Source of the DNA: Tissierellia bacterium
Lineage (GTDB): Bacteria; Bacillota; Clostridia; Tissierellales; Peptoniphilaceae
Assembly (NCBI GenBank): GCA_030537855.1
Contig: JAUNVD010000008.1
Span: forward strand, 12,025-45,352
Reading direction: 5' to 3'
DNA: 33,328 nucleotides
Positions 17,039 through 25,326 of the stretch are shown in pieces (positions within the stretch are counted from its first letter, which is position 1; every line of letters starts with the position of its first letter). The notes beneath the pieces were generated by a model. It saw only the letters and a list, made by a program, of their open reading frames with translations, had not been told where the DNA came from and ran no database searches. The translations under genes were made by a program, and so were the position numbers.

Positions 17039-18036
17039 TTACATTAGGAATTGAATCTTCATGTGATGAAACTTCTGTAGCTGTGGTTCGAAATGGGCGA
17101 GAAGTTCTTTCTAATATTATTGCTACACAAATTGAAGTACATCAAAAATTTGGTGGAGTGGTACCGGAAATTGCTTCAAGAAAACATGTAGAGGCTTTTA
17201 ATCCAGTACTAGATCAAGCTTTAGAAGAAGCAAATATAAGTTTAGAAGATATAGATATTATTGGAGCTACAAGGGGACCTGGGTTAATAGGTGCATTATT
17301 AGTAGGATTATCAGGTGCTAAGGCTCTATCTTTTGCTTTAAAAAAGCCATTTATAGGTGTAAATCATATGGATGGTCATGTATGTGCCAACTATTTATCC
17401 CATCCTGAACTAGAACCACCTTTTACTGGATTAATCGTATCAGGAGGACATACTTATCTTATTGATGTCACCGATTATACAACATTTGAACTTATCGGTA
17501 GAACCATTGACGATGCAGCAGGAGAAGCTTTTGATAAGGTGGCAAGAGCTATGGGAATTGGTTATCCAGGGGGACCAATTATTGACAAATTAAGTAAAAA
17601 GGGAAATCCAAAAGCTATGGAATTTCCTAGAATATGGTTAAAGAAAGAAGAATTCGATTTTTCTTTTTCTGGTTTAAAAACAGCAGTTATTAATGAATTA
17701 AACACCTTACATCAAAAAGGGATTTCTATTCCTGTAGAAGATGTTTGTGCATCTTTTCAACAAGCGGTTATTGATGTATTGGCAACAAAGACTATGGCAT
17801 TAGCAAAGAAGAAAGGACGAGACACTATTGTTCTTTCTGGAGGAGTTTCTGCAAATTCTGGATTACGAGAAGAAATGGAAACACGATGTAAAAAAGAAGG
17901 ATTAAAATTATATTATCCTGAGTTAAAATATTGTACCGACAATGGAGCGATGATTGCATCAGCTACTTATTATAATTACCAAAGTGGAAATTATGATACC
18001 TTAGGGATGGCAGAAGCTAATTTAGGATTAGAATAG
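17035..18036 (+). CDS. tsaD: tRNA N6-adenosine threonylcarbamoyltransferase TsaD
   Basis: 333 residues, the usual TsaD length. It transfers the threonylcarbamoyl group to A37 of t[14 protein letters not shown] opens the ASKHA fold; the iron/zinc-binding HMDGH has His111 and His115; [25 protein letters not shown] and [14 protein letters not shown] are family blocks, with the last metal Asp in [10 protein letters not shown]. It is the last gene of tsaE-tsaB-rimI-tsaD and overlaps rimI by four bases. Historically named gcp/ydiE. A hairpin without a T-run follows the stop. Confidence 0.97.
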   Translation: MITLGIESSCDETSVAVVRNGREVLSNIIATQIEVHQKFGGVVPEIASRKHVEAFNPVLDQALEEANISLEDIDIIGATRGPGLIGALLVGLSGAKALSFALKKPFIGVNHMDGHVCANYLSHPELEPPFTGLIVSGGHTYLIDVTDYTTFELIGRTIDDAAGEAFDKVARAMGIGYPGGPIIDKLSKKGNPKAMEFPRIWLKKEEFDFSFSGLKTAVINELNTLHQKGISIPVEDVCASFQQAVIDVLATKTMALAKKKGRDTIVLSGGVSANSGLREEMETRCKKEGLKLYYPELKYCTDNGAMIASATYYNYQSGNYDTLGMAEANLGLE

Positions 18037-18059
18037 GGAAAGAACATATGCTTTCCCTA
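18034..18059 (+). terminator. Hairpin after tsaD, weak terminator
   Basis: TAGGGAAAG / CTTTCCCTA (18034-18042 with 18051-18059), loop of eight bases, begins at the tsaD stop. No immediate T-run follows, only AAAGTACCAA and then six T's, so it may protect the 3' end more than terminate. Confidence 0.4.
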
Positions 18060-18116
18060 AAAGTACCAATTTTTTAGAAGGTAGATATAATCGAGACAAA
18101 TGATTTTTAGGCAAAT

Positions 18117-18262
18117 TGTGGATAACTTATGTTTTTTCAAAGAATCCACAAAAGTTTTCCACATTACCCACAGATATATCCCCAGAAAAATGGCTTATTT
18201 TAGACTTTTCCCCAATTCTGTCCACATTATCCACAGTTTTAAAAAATATGTTCTGTGTATAA
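18117..18262. other. DnaA-box cluster (7 or more boxes)
   Basis: Nine-mers like TTATCCACA: perfect at 18227-18235 (+) and 18117-18125 (-); one mismatch at 18155-18163 (TTTTCCACA), 18164-18172 (TTACCCACA) and 18254-18262 (- strand TTATACACA); two mismatches at 18142-18150 and 18218-18226. Further two-mismatch matches lie at 18176-18184 and 18206-18214. Boxes at 18155/18164 and 18218/18227 are tandem with 9-base period; the plus-strand boxes are flanked by one minus-strand box on each side. An AT-rich stretch (18263-18330) follows. DnaA would bind here as a regulatory or origin-like cluster. dnaA, dnaN and rpmH are absent from the window. Confidence 0.75.
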
Positions 18263-18308
18263 GGGATTGATTTATAGAAAAATATTTAACATATTTAAGG
18301 TTTTTTCT

Positions 18309-18337
18309 TTGTTCTTTTTTTAAAAGTAAGGTATAAT
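18309..18337 (+). promoter_or_regulatory. Promoter of tRNA-Gly
   Basis: TTGTTC (18309-18314), 17-base spacer and perfect TATAAT (18332-18337) end 13 bases before the mature tRNA. Confidence 0.65.
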
Positions 18338-18350
18338 GAAATTGAGTAAT

Positions 18351-18424
18351 GCGGCTGTAGTTCAATGGTAGAATGTAAGCTTCCCAAGCTTAATACGCGA
18401 GTTCGATTCTCGTCAGCCGCTCCA
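18351..18424 (+). tRNA. tRNA-Gly (anticodon CCC)
   Basis: Acceptor GCGGCTG pairs with CAGCCGC; the anticodon stem TAAGC / GCTTA encloses loop TTCCCAA, so the anticodon is CCC, reading GGG glycine codons. T-arm GCGAG TTCGATT CTCGT has one G-T pair. The discriminator T and CCA are encoded (TCCA at the 3' end). Total 74 bases. Confidence 0.95.
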
Positions 18425-18430
18425 AAATTT

Positions 18431-18450
18431 ACCCGAAAGGGTTTTTTTTT
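18431..18450 (+). terminator. Terminator after tRNA-Gly
   Basis: Short stem ACCC / GGGT closed by a GAAA tetraloop, directly followed by nine T's. The stem is short but the tetraloop and U-tract are strong. Confidence 0.7.
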
Positions 18451-18497
18451 ATCATTTTGAGTATTTTGGTTGATCATACATACGAGGAGGGATGATT

Positions 18498-20096
18498 GTG
18501 AAAACTTTGTATACAGATGGAAAGTTTTATGTGGAAAAAGATTATTTTGTAGAAGGGATTTTAGTCGAAGGAGATAAAATCATTGCTATTGGGTCAAAAA
18601 AAGACCTAGAAAAAAATGCAGATACCATTGTTTCTTTAGAAGGAAATACTGTGATTCCTGGAATCAACGATTCCCACCTTCATTTATGGCATACAGGAAA
18701 TGCCTTAAAACAAGTGGATTTAACGCAAGCAAAATCTATTGAAGAAGTGATTGAAATAACGAAAGAATTTATCAAAGAACATGATTTAAAAGATGGTCAA
18801 TTGGTTTTTGGTCGAGGATGGAATCAAGATTATTTTACTGATGAACAAAGATTACTAGAGCGAAAAGACTTAGATCGAATCTCAACAGATTTACCTATTA
18901 TCCTAGACCGTGTATGTGTTCACGTCACTGCTTTAAATTCAAAAGCTCTTGAACTCCTTAATATTCCTGAAGGAAAAGTTGTGGAAGGTGGAGAAATTCG
19001 TCTTGATGAAAATGGGGAATATAGTGGAATTTTTACAGAAAATGCCTTTGCTTATGCTCATACAATAGTACCTCAAGAAACAAAAGCTGAAGCAAAAGAA
19101 AAGTTTTTAGCAGCTATTCAATATGCGAAAGAAAATGGGATTACTTCTGTTCAGGCTTGTGATTATATGGGGCCAGGATATGAATTATATTTTGATATCT
19201 TAAAGGAAATTTATAAAGAAGAAGGAGAAAAATTACGTTATTATCCTCAATTTAATTTCCAAACATTAGAAGGTGCTAAAGAATATATTGAAACTTATTA
19301 TTCTCAAGAAGAATTGTATGATGATACTTTCCAGAGAGGTTGTTGGAAATTATTTAAAGATGGAACCTTAGGGGCGAGAACTGCTTTAATGAGAAAACCC
19401 TATCATGACGATCCAAGTACAAAGGGAGTTTATGCTATTTCAGATGAAGATTTAGAAGAAATGTGTGCCTATGCAGAGGATAAAGGAGTTCGGATTGTTA
19501 CCCATGCCATTGGAGATGGGGCAATTCAGTCTATGATTGATGCTTATAGTAAGGCGATGAAAGAGGGAAATCCATTACGCCATGGAATAGTTCATTGTCA
19601 AATTACAGACCGTAAACAATTAGAAGACATTGCTGAAAAAAATATTACCGTTCTTTTCCAACCTATCTTTTTACAATATGATATTATGATGATTGAAAAT
19701 CGTGTAGGAAAAGAATTAGCAAAAACATCTTATGCGTTTAAAACCTTATATGAAATGAACCATAATTTAACTAGCCTAAGTACCGATTCACCAGTGGAAG
19801 ATTTAAACCCTTTCCCAAATATTTACTGTGCAGTGAATCGAAAGAGATTTAATGGTTTTCCTGAAGGTGGATACTATCCTGAAGAATGTTTGACTGTAGA
19901 AGAGGCCATTGACAATTATACCATTGGCTCTGCGTATTCCCAAGGTATGGAAGATCGTTTAGGTCGTTTAAAAGAAGGATATTATGCTGATTTTATTGTT
20001 CTTGATCGAGATATCTTCACGATTGATCCTATGGATATTATAAATATTAAACCTCTTGCCACTTATATCGGCGGAGAAAAAGTTTGGGAAAAATAA
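18498..20096 (+). CDS. YtcJ-type amidohydrolase (Amidohydro_3)
   Basis: About 532-residue metal-dependent hydrolase. Seen: NDSHLHLWHTG (first metal-binding HxH), LFKDGTLGARTAL (position of the bridging residue, here a Lys as in the carboxylated class), THAIGDGAI and GIVHCQI (His ligands), and LSTDSPVEDLNPF (catalytic Asp). The C-terminus YYADFIVLDRDIFTID is the usual closing strand. The family includes N-substituted formamide deformylase; substrate unknown. An ATG at 18492 touches GAGGAGGG without spacing; GTG at 18498 has seven bases and is preferred. It is alone between the tRNA and its own terminator. Confidence 0.88.
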   Translation: MKTLYTDGKFYVEKDYFVEGILVEGDKIIAIGSKKDLEKNADTIVSLEGNTVIPGINDSHLHLWHTGNALKQVDLTQAKSIEEVIEITKEFIKEHDLKDGQLVFGRGWNQDYFTDEQRLLERKDLDRISTDLPIILDRVCVHVTALNSKALELLNIPEGKVVEGGEIRLDENGEYSGIFTENAFAYAHTIVPQETKAEAKEKFLAAIQYAKENGITSVQACDYMGPGYELYFDILKEIYKEEGEKLRYYPQFNFQTLEGAKEYIETYYSQEELYDDTFQRGCWKLFKDGTLGARTALMRKPYHDDPSTKGVYAISDEDLEEMCAYAEDKGVRIVTHAIGDGAIQSMIDAYSKAMKEGNPLRHGIVHCQITDRKQLEDIAEKNITVLFQPIFLQYDIMMIENRVGKELAKTSYAFKTLYEMNHNLTSLSTDSPVEDLNPFPNIYCAVNRKRFNGFPEGGYYPEECLTVEEAIDNYTIGSAYSQGMEDRLGRLKEGYYADFIVLDRDIFTIDPMDIINIKPLATYIGGEKVWEK

Positions 20097-20100
20097 ATTA

Positions 20101-20123
20101 GTGGCCTTTGGGCCACTTTTTTT
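20101..20123 (+). terminator. Terminator of the amidohydrolase gene
   Basis: GTGGCC / GGCCAC (20101-20106 with 20111-20116), loop TTTG, followed by seven T's. Confidence 0.9.
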
Positions 20124-20132
20124 GACTAAATA

Positions 20133-20186
20133 TTTATCGATAAACGATAAAAAAACATTGATTATCGATAAAATCCTTGGTATAAT
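20133..20186 (+). promoter_or_regulatory. Promoter with paired TTATCGATAA operators
   Basis: TTGATT (20158-20163), 17-base spacer and TATAAT (20181-20186) with an extended TG (20178-20179). The palindrome TTATCGATAA (20162-20171) lies over the -35/spacer, and a second, TTTATCGATAAA (20133-20144), lies 28 bases upstream centre to centre, with a further half-site CGATAA at 20145-20150. Likely the operator of the Xre regulator in the operon, or another dimeric regulator. Confidence 0.65.
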
Positions 20187-20204
20187 TTTTTTGAGGTGAT
20201 AAAG

Positions 20205-20675
20205 TTGAAAAAGGGTTTAATATACTACATTAAGTTTTTTCTAGTTCTAGCAATTCTTGGAATGATTTTTGCTTTGGTTCGGTTATATTTTTTCTCCTTT
20301 ACCGTAGCAAAAGAAAATCCTGAAATAGCCTATATGAGAGTTCCAGTTTATTTGTTATTTATAGGAATTATCGGTTCTCCAATTTCAGCATGTTTTTTTG
20401 GGTACTGTGCACTTCATGCTTATAGTTCAGGAAAATTATTTCGAAATAAGACAGCCAAGGCCTTAAAATATTCAGGACATTCCTTTTTAGTAGGAGTATT
20501 CTTTTTAATTCTTTTAATTATTTATACAGTTTTAAATGTTCCAGGATCTATTACTAATATCCATGCCATTGGTGGGATTATTATATATCTTCTTGCAGTG
20601 GGAATTTTTTATTTATTATCGGATGTCATTTCCCAAGGAATGGTTTTACAAGAAGATCAAGATTTAACGATTTGA
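20205..20675 (+). CDS. DUF2975 membrane protein (YoaS-like)
   Basis: 156 residues with four predicted helices (about 7-28, 45-68, 85-108 and 115-137). The size, topology and direct linkage to a YozG-type regulator match DUF2975 proteins such as Bacillus YoaS. The biochemical role is unknown; in similar operons it is thought to partner the small regulator. I chose the TTG at 20205 because GAGGTGAT lies just upstream; a GTG at 20196 would sit inside that ribosome site. The stop overlaps the ribosome site of the next gene. Confidence 0.8.
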   Translation: MKKGLIYYIKFFLVLAILGMIFALVRLYFFSFTVAKENPEIAYMRVPVYLLFIGIIGSPISACFFGYCALHAYSSGKLFRNKTAKALKYSGHSFLVGVFFLILLIIYTVLNVPGSITNIHAIGGIIIYLLAVGIFYLLSDVISQGMVLQEDQDLTI

Positions 20676-20682
20676 GGTGCCT

Positions 20683-20889
20683 ATGGGAATTTTTGTAGAT
20701 TTAGATATTGTACTAGCTCAACGAAAAATGACCTTGACAGAGCTTTCAGAAAAAGTGGGTATTACCATGGCCAATTTATCGATTTTAAAAACAGGGAAGG
20801 CCAAAGCCATTCGCTTTTCTACTTTAGATGAAATTTGTAAGGTGTTGAATTGTCAACCAGGAGACTTATTACGTTATGAAGAAGACTAA
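20683..20889 (+). CDS. YozG-like Xre-family HTH regulator
   Basis: 68-residue protein that is almost entirely one helix-turn-helix: DLDIVLAQRKMTLTELSEKV, then GITMANLSILKTGKAKAIRF and CKVLNCQPGDLLRYEE. This is the YozG/Cro-C1 type seen beside DUF2975 genes. It probably binds the TTATCGATAA sites of its own operon (inference). ATG at 20683 with GAGGTG upstream is preferred over GTG 20677. Its 3' end overlaps the following gene by 14 bases. Confidence 0.9.
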   Translation: MGIFVDLDIVLAQRKMTLTELSEKVGITMANLSILKTGKAKAIRFSTLDEICKVLNCQPGDLLRYEED

Positions 20890-21337
20890 AGTTTTAATGA
20901 TTATTTTAATTCTTGGAGTACTAGGGATTCTTTTTACATTTTTAAGTTTTCAATTTCTTTTTACCTATCCACATTTGGAACAGGATAAATATTTGATGAA
21001 AGGAATATCCGTAACATATATTCCAAAAGGTCCAAGTTTTCACGGAGATGGTATGGAAATTAGAGAATCAAAATTCATTTCTAAGGAAAAGATTGGAAGA
21101 GAGCTTTTGAAAAAAGGATGGAAACAAGGAAGAAAAATGGATATCCCTTGTATTGGGGAAGATAAAGAATTAAAAAAAGTAGTGGAACGAATCAATAGTT
21201 ATGAAGATGAAGATACGTATTGGTACTATATGAATACTTCTCCTTATGGAGAGGATAATAAAGATACTGGAAATTGGATTTATTATGTGTATAATAAATC
21301 TTATGGGATCTTTTCAAGAATTATTTATGACACATAA
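20876..21337 (+). CDS. Unrecognised membrane-anchored small protein
   Basis: 153 residues. One N-terminal hydrophobic helix (about 6-28) after a MKKTK start suggests an uncleaved signal anchor, with the rest outside the membrane. The exterior part is charged and aromatic (DEDTYWYYMNTSPYG, NWIYYVYNKSYGIFS). No lipobox Cys follows the helix. I recognise no family. It begins within the last codons of the Xre gene and has only a weak GGAGA site 11 bases upstream, so it is probably translated by coupling. Third gene of the DUF2975/Xre operon. Confidence 0.7.
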   Translation: MKKTKVLMIILILGVLGILFTFLSFQFLFTYPHLEQDKYLMKGISVTYIPKGPSFHGDGMEIRESKFISKEKIGRELLKKGWKQGRKMDIPCIGEDKELKKVVERINSYEDEDTYWYYMNTSPYGEDNKDTGNWIYYVYNKSYGIFSRIIYDT

Positions 21338-21371
21338 AAAGGTAGAAATCTTTTTAAGACTTCTACCTTTT
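21337..21371. terminator. Convergent terminator hairpin
   Basis: AAAAGGTAGAA / TTCTACCTTTT (21337-21347 with 21361-21371), 13-base loop, between the convergent stops of the anchored protein and dihydroorotase. T tracts lie in the stem ends on both strands. Confidence 0.75.
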
Positions 21372-21378
21372 CTTATCA

Positions 21379-22638
21379 TTACATTTTATCGCGATAAACA
21401 ATGTCTCCTTGACAAATGGTGTAGTAAATTTTTCCTGGAAGATTTTCCCCAAGGAAGGGAGAGTTTTTTGACCGTGAAAAGACTTTATCATAGGTCCAAG
21501 TTTTCTTTGGGTCAAAGATTACAAGATCTGCAGAAGAACCTTCTTTTAAGGTTCCACCAGGTAAGTTATAAAATTTTGCTGGATTAGTACTCATAAGGGA
21601 AATTAACTGAGGAAGGTCTATAATTTCTTTTTCTACCAACTCTCGTAACCCTAGGGCCAGTGCAGTTTCTAATCCTGTAATTCCTGAAGGGGCTTTATGG
21701 TACTCTCTATTTTTTTCCTCTTCTGTATGAGGAGCATGATCAGAAGCTATGATGGTTATGGTACCATTTTTAATTCCCTGTAAAAGAAGTTCTCTATCTT
21801 TTTTCGTACGTAAAGGTGGATTCATTTTTGCCAAGGTGCCATAAGTTTTTACATCATCTTCTGTAAGGGTGAAATGATGGGGAGTAATTTCTGCTACTAC
21901 ATTTCCTCCAAAAGCCCTTGCTAATTCCACAAGTTTTACACCATATCCTGAAGAAATATGTTGAATATCCACTTTACAACCTGTAAGTCTAGAAAATATA
22001 ACATCTCTACTAATATATAAATCTTCACCATAGGCAGATGCTCCACGATAGCCCATTTCTTTAGATATTTCGCCATCGTTAATTCCTGGGACTCCTATAA
22101 ACCTTGGGTCTTCTTCGTGTAAAGACAATGGTAAATCTAATTTTTTACACTGATACATTCCTTCTAATAAAAGTTCTTCTTCAGTTACTGGAAAGCCATC
22201 GTCAGAAATTCCCACTACTCCAGCTTTTTTAAGAGCTTCTAAATCTGTAAGTACCTTTCCTCTCATTTCTTTGGTTAAATTAGCCACTGTATAAAGATGA
22301 ATCTTTTCTTTTTTAGCCTTTTTATAAAATTCATAAACCAATTCTGGAGAATCCATAGGGGGAATGGTATTTCCCATACATATTACAGAGGTAAAACCTC
22401 CCCTTGCTGCAGCTAAGGCTCCAGTATGAAGATCTTCTTTTTCCGTTTGTCCAGGATCTCGAAAGTGGACATGAACATCCACAAGACCTGGAGCAACGAT
22501 TAACCCACTAGCATCAATCGTATTTTGGAAACTTTTAAAATGTCCAAGTCTTTTTATTTTTCCTTCTTCAATTTCAATATCACAAACTTCGTCCAAATTT
22601 TGGGAAGGGTCAATAACTCTTCCACCATGGATAATCAT
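21379..22638 (-). CDS. pyrC: Dihydroorotase (class I)
   Basis: 419-residue cyclic amidohydrolase of pyrimidine biosynthesis, interconverting carbamoyl aspartate and dihydroorotate. HVHFRDPGQTEKED (from His56) holds the HxH metal site and substrate Arg; GISDDGFPV, LSLHEED, VDIQHISS and IIASDHAPH supply the remaining metal ligands and catalytic Asp, as in class I enzymes. Full length. The start overlaps the upstream gene stop as ATGA and has GGAGG upstream. It is separated from other pyr genes and lies at the end of an ABC-transporter gene string, an unusual placement. Confidence 0.94.
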   Translation of the reverse strand: MIIHGGRVIDPSQNLDEVCDIEIEEGKIKRLGHFKSFQNTIDASGLIVAPGLVDVHVHFRDPGQTEKEDLHTGALAAARGGFTSVICMGNTIPPMDSPELVYEFYKKAKKEKIHLYTVANLTKEMRGKVLTDLEALKKAGVVGISDDGFPVTEEELLLEGMYQCKKLDLPLSLHEEDPRFIGVPGINDGEISKEMGYRGASAYGEDLYISRDVIFSRLTGCKVDIQHISSGYGVKLVELARAFGGNVVAEITPHHFTLTEDDVKTYGTLAKMNPPLRTKKDRELLLQGIKNGTITIIASDHAPHTEEEKNREYHKAPSGITGLETALALGLRELVEKEIIDLPQLISLMSTNPAKFYNLPGGTLKEGSSADLVIFDPKKTWTYDKVFSRSKNSPFLGENLPGKIYYTICQGDIVYRDKM

Positions 22639-23147
22639 TTATTTTCCTCCATAAATTTTCTTATATCTTTAACAACATCCTCTAAATAGGAATCATCTCC
22701 TGGATATCCAATATAAATCTTACCATGTTCTTTGATTTTTCCAACAATCATTTGATTACGATACAGACGATTATCTCCAGTTCCTAAAGCTCGCATATCC
22801 GTATAAATTCCAATGATTCGTCTTGGTATTCGATTGGGAATTTGATATTCTTCTTCTAGCTCTGCCATTACACCATGAGCCATGATCTCTCCAGCCACGC
22901 CATCGTCAATGGTAAGACCATCTAGACAGGCTATTAAAATATTTGCCTTTTTTAACTCTAAGGTATCTGCTTTCGAGATTCCTTCTGCTGTAATCGTAGC
23001 ATCATTATTTTTTTTATCATTTATTCCATCATTTCTTTGTGGGACATAAAGATGAAGTCCCGTTTCTTTTTCTATATAAGTTGCAACTTTTTCTGTCCAT
23101 TCATACATTCCTGTATTAAAAAAATGTGACGCGAAATATCCTTTCAT
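22635..23147 (-). CDS. Nucleoside 2-deoxyribosyltransferase-like protein
   Basis: 170 residues, PF05014-type. It has ADTLELKKANILIACLDG followed by DDGVAGEIMAHG, where the Glu in GEI corresponds to the family nucleophile and DDG to substrate binding; N-terminal FASHFFNTG replaces the usual AxPxF loop. The family moves deoxyribosyl groups between bases, or hydrolyses nucleoside monophosphates. The start at 23147 is chosen for GGAGG at seven bases; a longer frame upstream has no ribosome site. Coupled to pyrC by ATGA overlap, which supports a nucleobase or nucleotide role. Confidence 0.82.
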   Translation of the reverse strand: MKGYFASHFFNTGMYEWTEKVATYIEKETGLHLYVPQRNDGINDKKNNDATITAEGISKADTLELKKANILIACLDGLTIDDGVAGEIMAHGVMAELEEEYQIPNRIPRRIIGIYTDMRALGTGDNRLYRNQMIVGKIKEHGKIYIGYPGDDSYLEDVVKDIRKFMEENK

Positions 23148-23199
23148 AGTTTCCTCCATTTTTCTTTTAGTATACATGATAGGGAAAAAGAATTTCAAG

Positions 23200-23841
23200 T
23201 TATTCTTTTTTGCTTATAAGAGTAAATAGTGCAGTAGCAAAAAGATAGGTGAAGGCAAATAAAAAAATCCAAAGATACTCCTTTTCGCCTAAGGACCAAA
23301 AAGAGACCCAAAGATTTTTTGGGTTGGAAAAAAGATTCCATGAGTTTAAACGTACGAATCGACCCCAATAAATAGCAAGTCCTACAGGAAGAGAAAGGAT
23401 TACCGTTAGTAGAACACGAAATACTCTTTTCCTTAAAGAAAATAAATACCAAAAATTTCTTGTACATTCATAGGATAAGACTGCACCTAGTAAAACTGAA
23501 AAGTAGGTGAGACAATAGGATACCCAAAGTTTTATTTCCATTATATATTCTATACCTGAGCTGGTATTTCTATAAAAAGCTGAAGAATTATAATGGATAA
23601 AGTCTGTAAATAGATATATGGCATTGGGAAAAAATAAAAATCCAAGGAAAGTACATAGTATTTTTATACCTTTATGATGAACAGAAAGAGCCATTTCTGT
23701 GAGTAAATAAGGGACAAAAGCAAGGATTAAATTCCAAATCAAGTATTGTCTAGGAATATTTAGAAAAAGGATTCCGAAACTTATAATAAAAAAGAAGAGA
23801 GGATAGAAAAAATATCCTCTCATATGGTTCTTTCTTTTCAT
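23200..23841 (-). CDS. DUF1361 multi-pass membrane protein
   Basis: 213 residues, about six membrane helices. The family blocks FFPNAIYLFTDFIHY (near 70-84) and YWGRFVRLNSWNL (near 158-170) are the conserved loops of DUF1361. Function unknown. It starts by ATGA overlap with livF and is followed after 52 bases by the deoxyribosyltransferase-like gene, so it likely belongs to the same transcript as the transporter. Not a known component of branched-chain amino-acid transporters. Confidence 0.82.
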   Translation of the reverse strand: MKRKNHMRGYFFYPLFFFIISFGILFLNIPRQYLIWNLILAFVPYLLTEMALSVHHKGIKILCTFLGFLFFPNAIYLFTDFIHYNSSAFYRNTSSGIEYIMEIKLWVSYCLTYFSVLLGAVLSYECTRNFWYLFSLRKRVFRVLLTVILSLPVGLAIYWGRFVRLNSWNLFSNPKNLWVSFWSLGEKEYLWIFLFAFTYLFATALFTLISKKE

Positions 23842-24554
23842 TCGTCCCCTACTTTCCCAAGATAAGCCCTTTGGACTTCTGGGCTAGCTAAAAGTTCTTG
23901 TCCCGTTCCTTCTAAGGTAATTTCTCCTGTTTCTAATACATAAGCATAATCTGCTATTTCCAAAGCCTTATTTGCATTTTGTTCCACTAATAAAATAGTA
24001 TTACCTAATGCGTGGATTCTTTGTATAATTTCAAAAATATCCTTTATTAGTAAGGGAGCAAGTCCCAAAGAAGGTTCATCTAAAATTAAAATTTCCGGCT
24101 CTGCCATTAAAGCACGAGAAACAGCAAGCATTTGTTGTTCCCCTCCTGAAAGGGTACCAGCTTTTTGCCAATGTCTTTCTTTTAAAATAGGGAATAAATC
24201 GTACATTTTTTCCTTTTGAAATTTAACCACATCTTTAGAATGGACAGTATAAGCTCCTAAAAGTAAATTTTCTTCGACTGTTAGATTTTCAAAAATTCGT
24301 CGTCCTTCTGGTGAAAGGGAAATTCCCTTTTTTACTATATTCATAGTTTTTTCATTGGAAATATCTTCACCTTTATAAAAGATTTCACCTGTTTTTTCTT
24401 CTAGACCCATAATAGCTCGTAATGTAGAAGATTTTCCAGCTCCATTGGCGCCAATTAAAGTGATAATTTTATTTTCCTCTATGGATAAATCAATACCTCG
24501 AACGGCTTTAATTCCTCCGTAATGAACTTGTAAATTTTTAACTTCTAATATCAT
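23838..24554 (-). CDS. livF: Branched-chain amino acid-type ABC transporter ATPase LivF
   Basis: 238 residues. Walker A GANGAGKSS, Q-loop region, LSGGEQQMLAVSRAL signature, EILILDEPSLGLAP Walker B and LLVEQNANKAL switch segment, all typical LivF. SLSPEGRRIFENLTVEENL is a hallmark of this branch. The start ATG (24554) has GGGGGT at six bases; the frame extends upstream into livG without a site. One base separates it from the livG stop. Confidence 0.94.
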   Translation of the reverse strand: MILEVKNLQVHYGGIKAVRGIDLSIEENKIITLIGANGAGKSSTLRAIMGLEEKTGEIFYKGEDISNEKTMNIVKKGISLSPEGRRIFENLTVEENLLLGAYTVHSKDVVKFQKEKMYDLFPILKERHWQKAGTLSGGEQQMLAVSRALMAEPEILILDEPSLGLAPLLIKDIFEIIQRIHALGNTILLVEQNANKALEIADYAYVLETGEITLEGTGQELLASPEVQRAYLGKVGDE

Positions 24555-24555
24555 A

Positions 24556-25326
24556 CTATACCCCCAAATAGGCCTCGATGACCCTTGGATTTTCCTGAAT
24601 TTCTCGAGGTGATCCTTGGGCAATTAAAGCGCCATGATCCAATACATAGATGGGATTACAAATATTCATTACCACATCCATATGATGTTCAATTAATAGA
24701 ATAGTCAAATCGAATTCCTGCCATATTTCACGGATAAACTCTACCAATTCCATAGATTCATAAGGATTCATACCAGCTGCTGGTTCGTCTAATAACAAAA
24801 GTTTTGGTTCTGTTGCTAACGCACGAGCAATTTCTAAACGTCTTTGCTTTCCATAAGGAAGGGATGAGGCGACAGAATCTCTTTCGTCTAATAAATCTAC
24901 TTTTTTCAGTAAGTATTCTGTTTTTTCCGTAATCATTTTTTCTTCTTTTACATAACCTGGAGTACGAAAAGTTGCAAATAATAAATTACTTTTTAAATGT
25001 TGGTGAGAGCCTATAAAAATATTATCAAAGACGGTCATATTTTTAAAGAGTCGGATATTTTGAAAGGTTCTAGATATTCCAATTCTTGCGATATCCTGTG
25101 ATTTCATGGAATGGAGGGGATAATCTTTTCCATTGGTAAAATGTATTTCTCCCTCTGTTGGAGTATAGACACCAGTAATCATATTAAATGCCGTAGTTTT
25201 TCCAGCTCCATTCGGTCCTATAATACCAACACATTCTCCTTGATTCACTTGTAAAGTTACATTATCAATGGCCTTGACACCACCAAAAGCCATCGTAATA
25301 TTATTCACCTTTAGCAATGGTGCCAC
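24556..25326 (-). CDS. livG: Branched-chain amino acid-type ABC transporter ATPase LivG
   Basis: 256 residues. GPNGAGKTTAFNMITG Walker A, IGISRTFQNIRLFKNMTVFDN (the LivG Q-loop block), SSLPYGKQRRLEIARAL in place of LSGG, as usual for LivG, and LLLLDEPAAGMNP Walker B. The start is ambiguous: GTG 25326, or TTG 25317, which is better placed after AGGTGG. It overlaps livM by 26 bases at the first choice. Confidence 0.94.
   Translation of the reverse strand: MAPLLKVNNITMAFGGVKAIDNVTLQVNQGECVGIIGPNGAGKTTAFNMITGVYTPTEGEIHFTNGKDYPLHSMKSQDIARIGISRTFQNIRLFKNMTVFDNIFIGSHQHLKSNLLFATFRTPGYVKEEKMITEKTEYLLKKVDLLDERDSVASSLPYGKQRRLEIARALATEPKLLLLDEPAAGMNPYESMELVEFIREIWQEFDLTILLIEHHMDVVMNICNPIYVLDHGALIAQGSPREIQENPRVIEAYLGV

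Noticed and set aside
18295-18477. Minus-strand open frame of 60 codons containing ADENRTRVLSLGS
   Set aside because: It is the antisense of tRNA-Gly and its terminator; this type of frame is a well-known spurious gene prediction.
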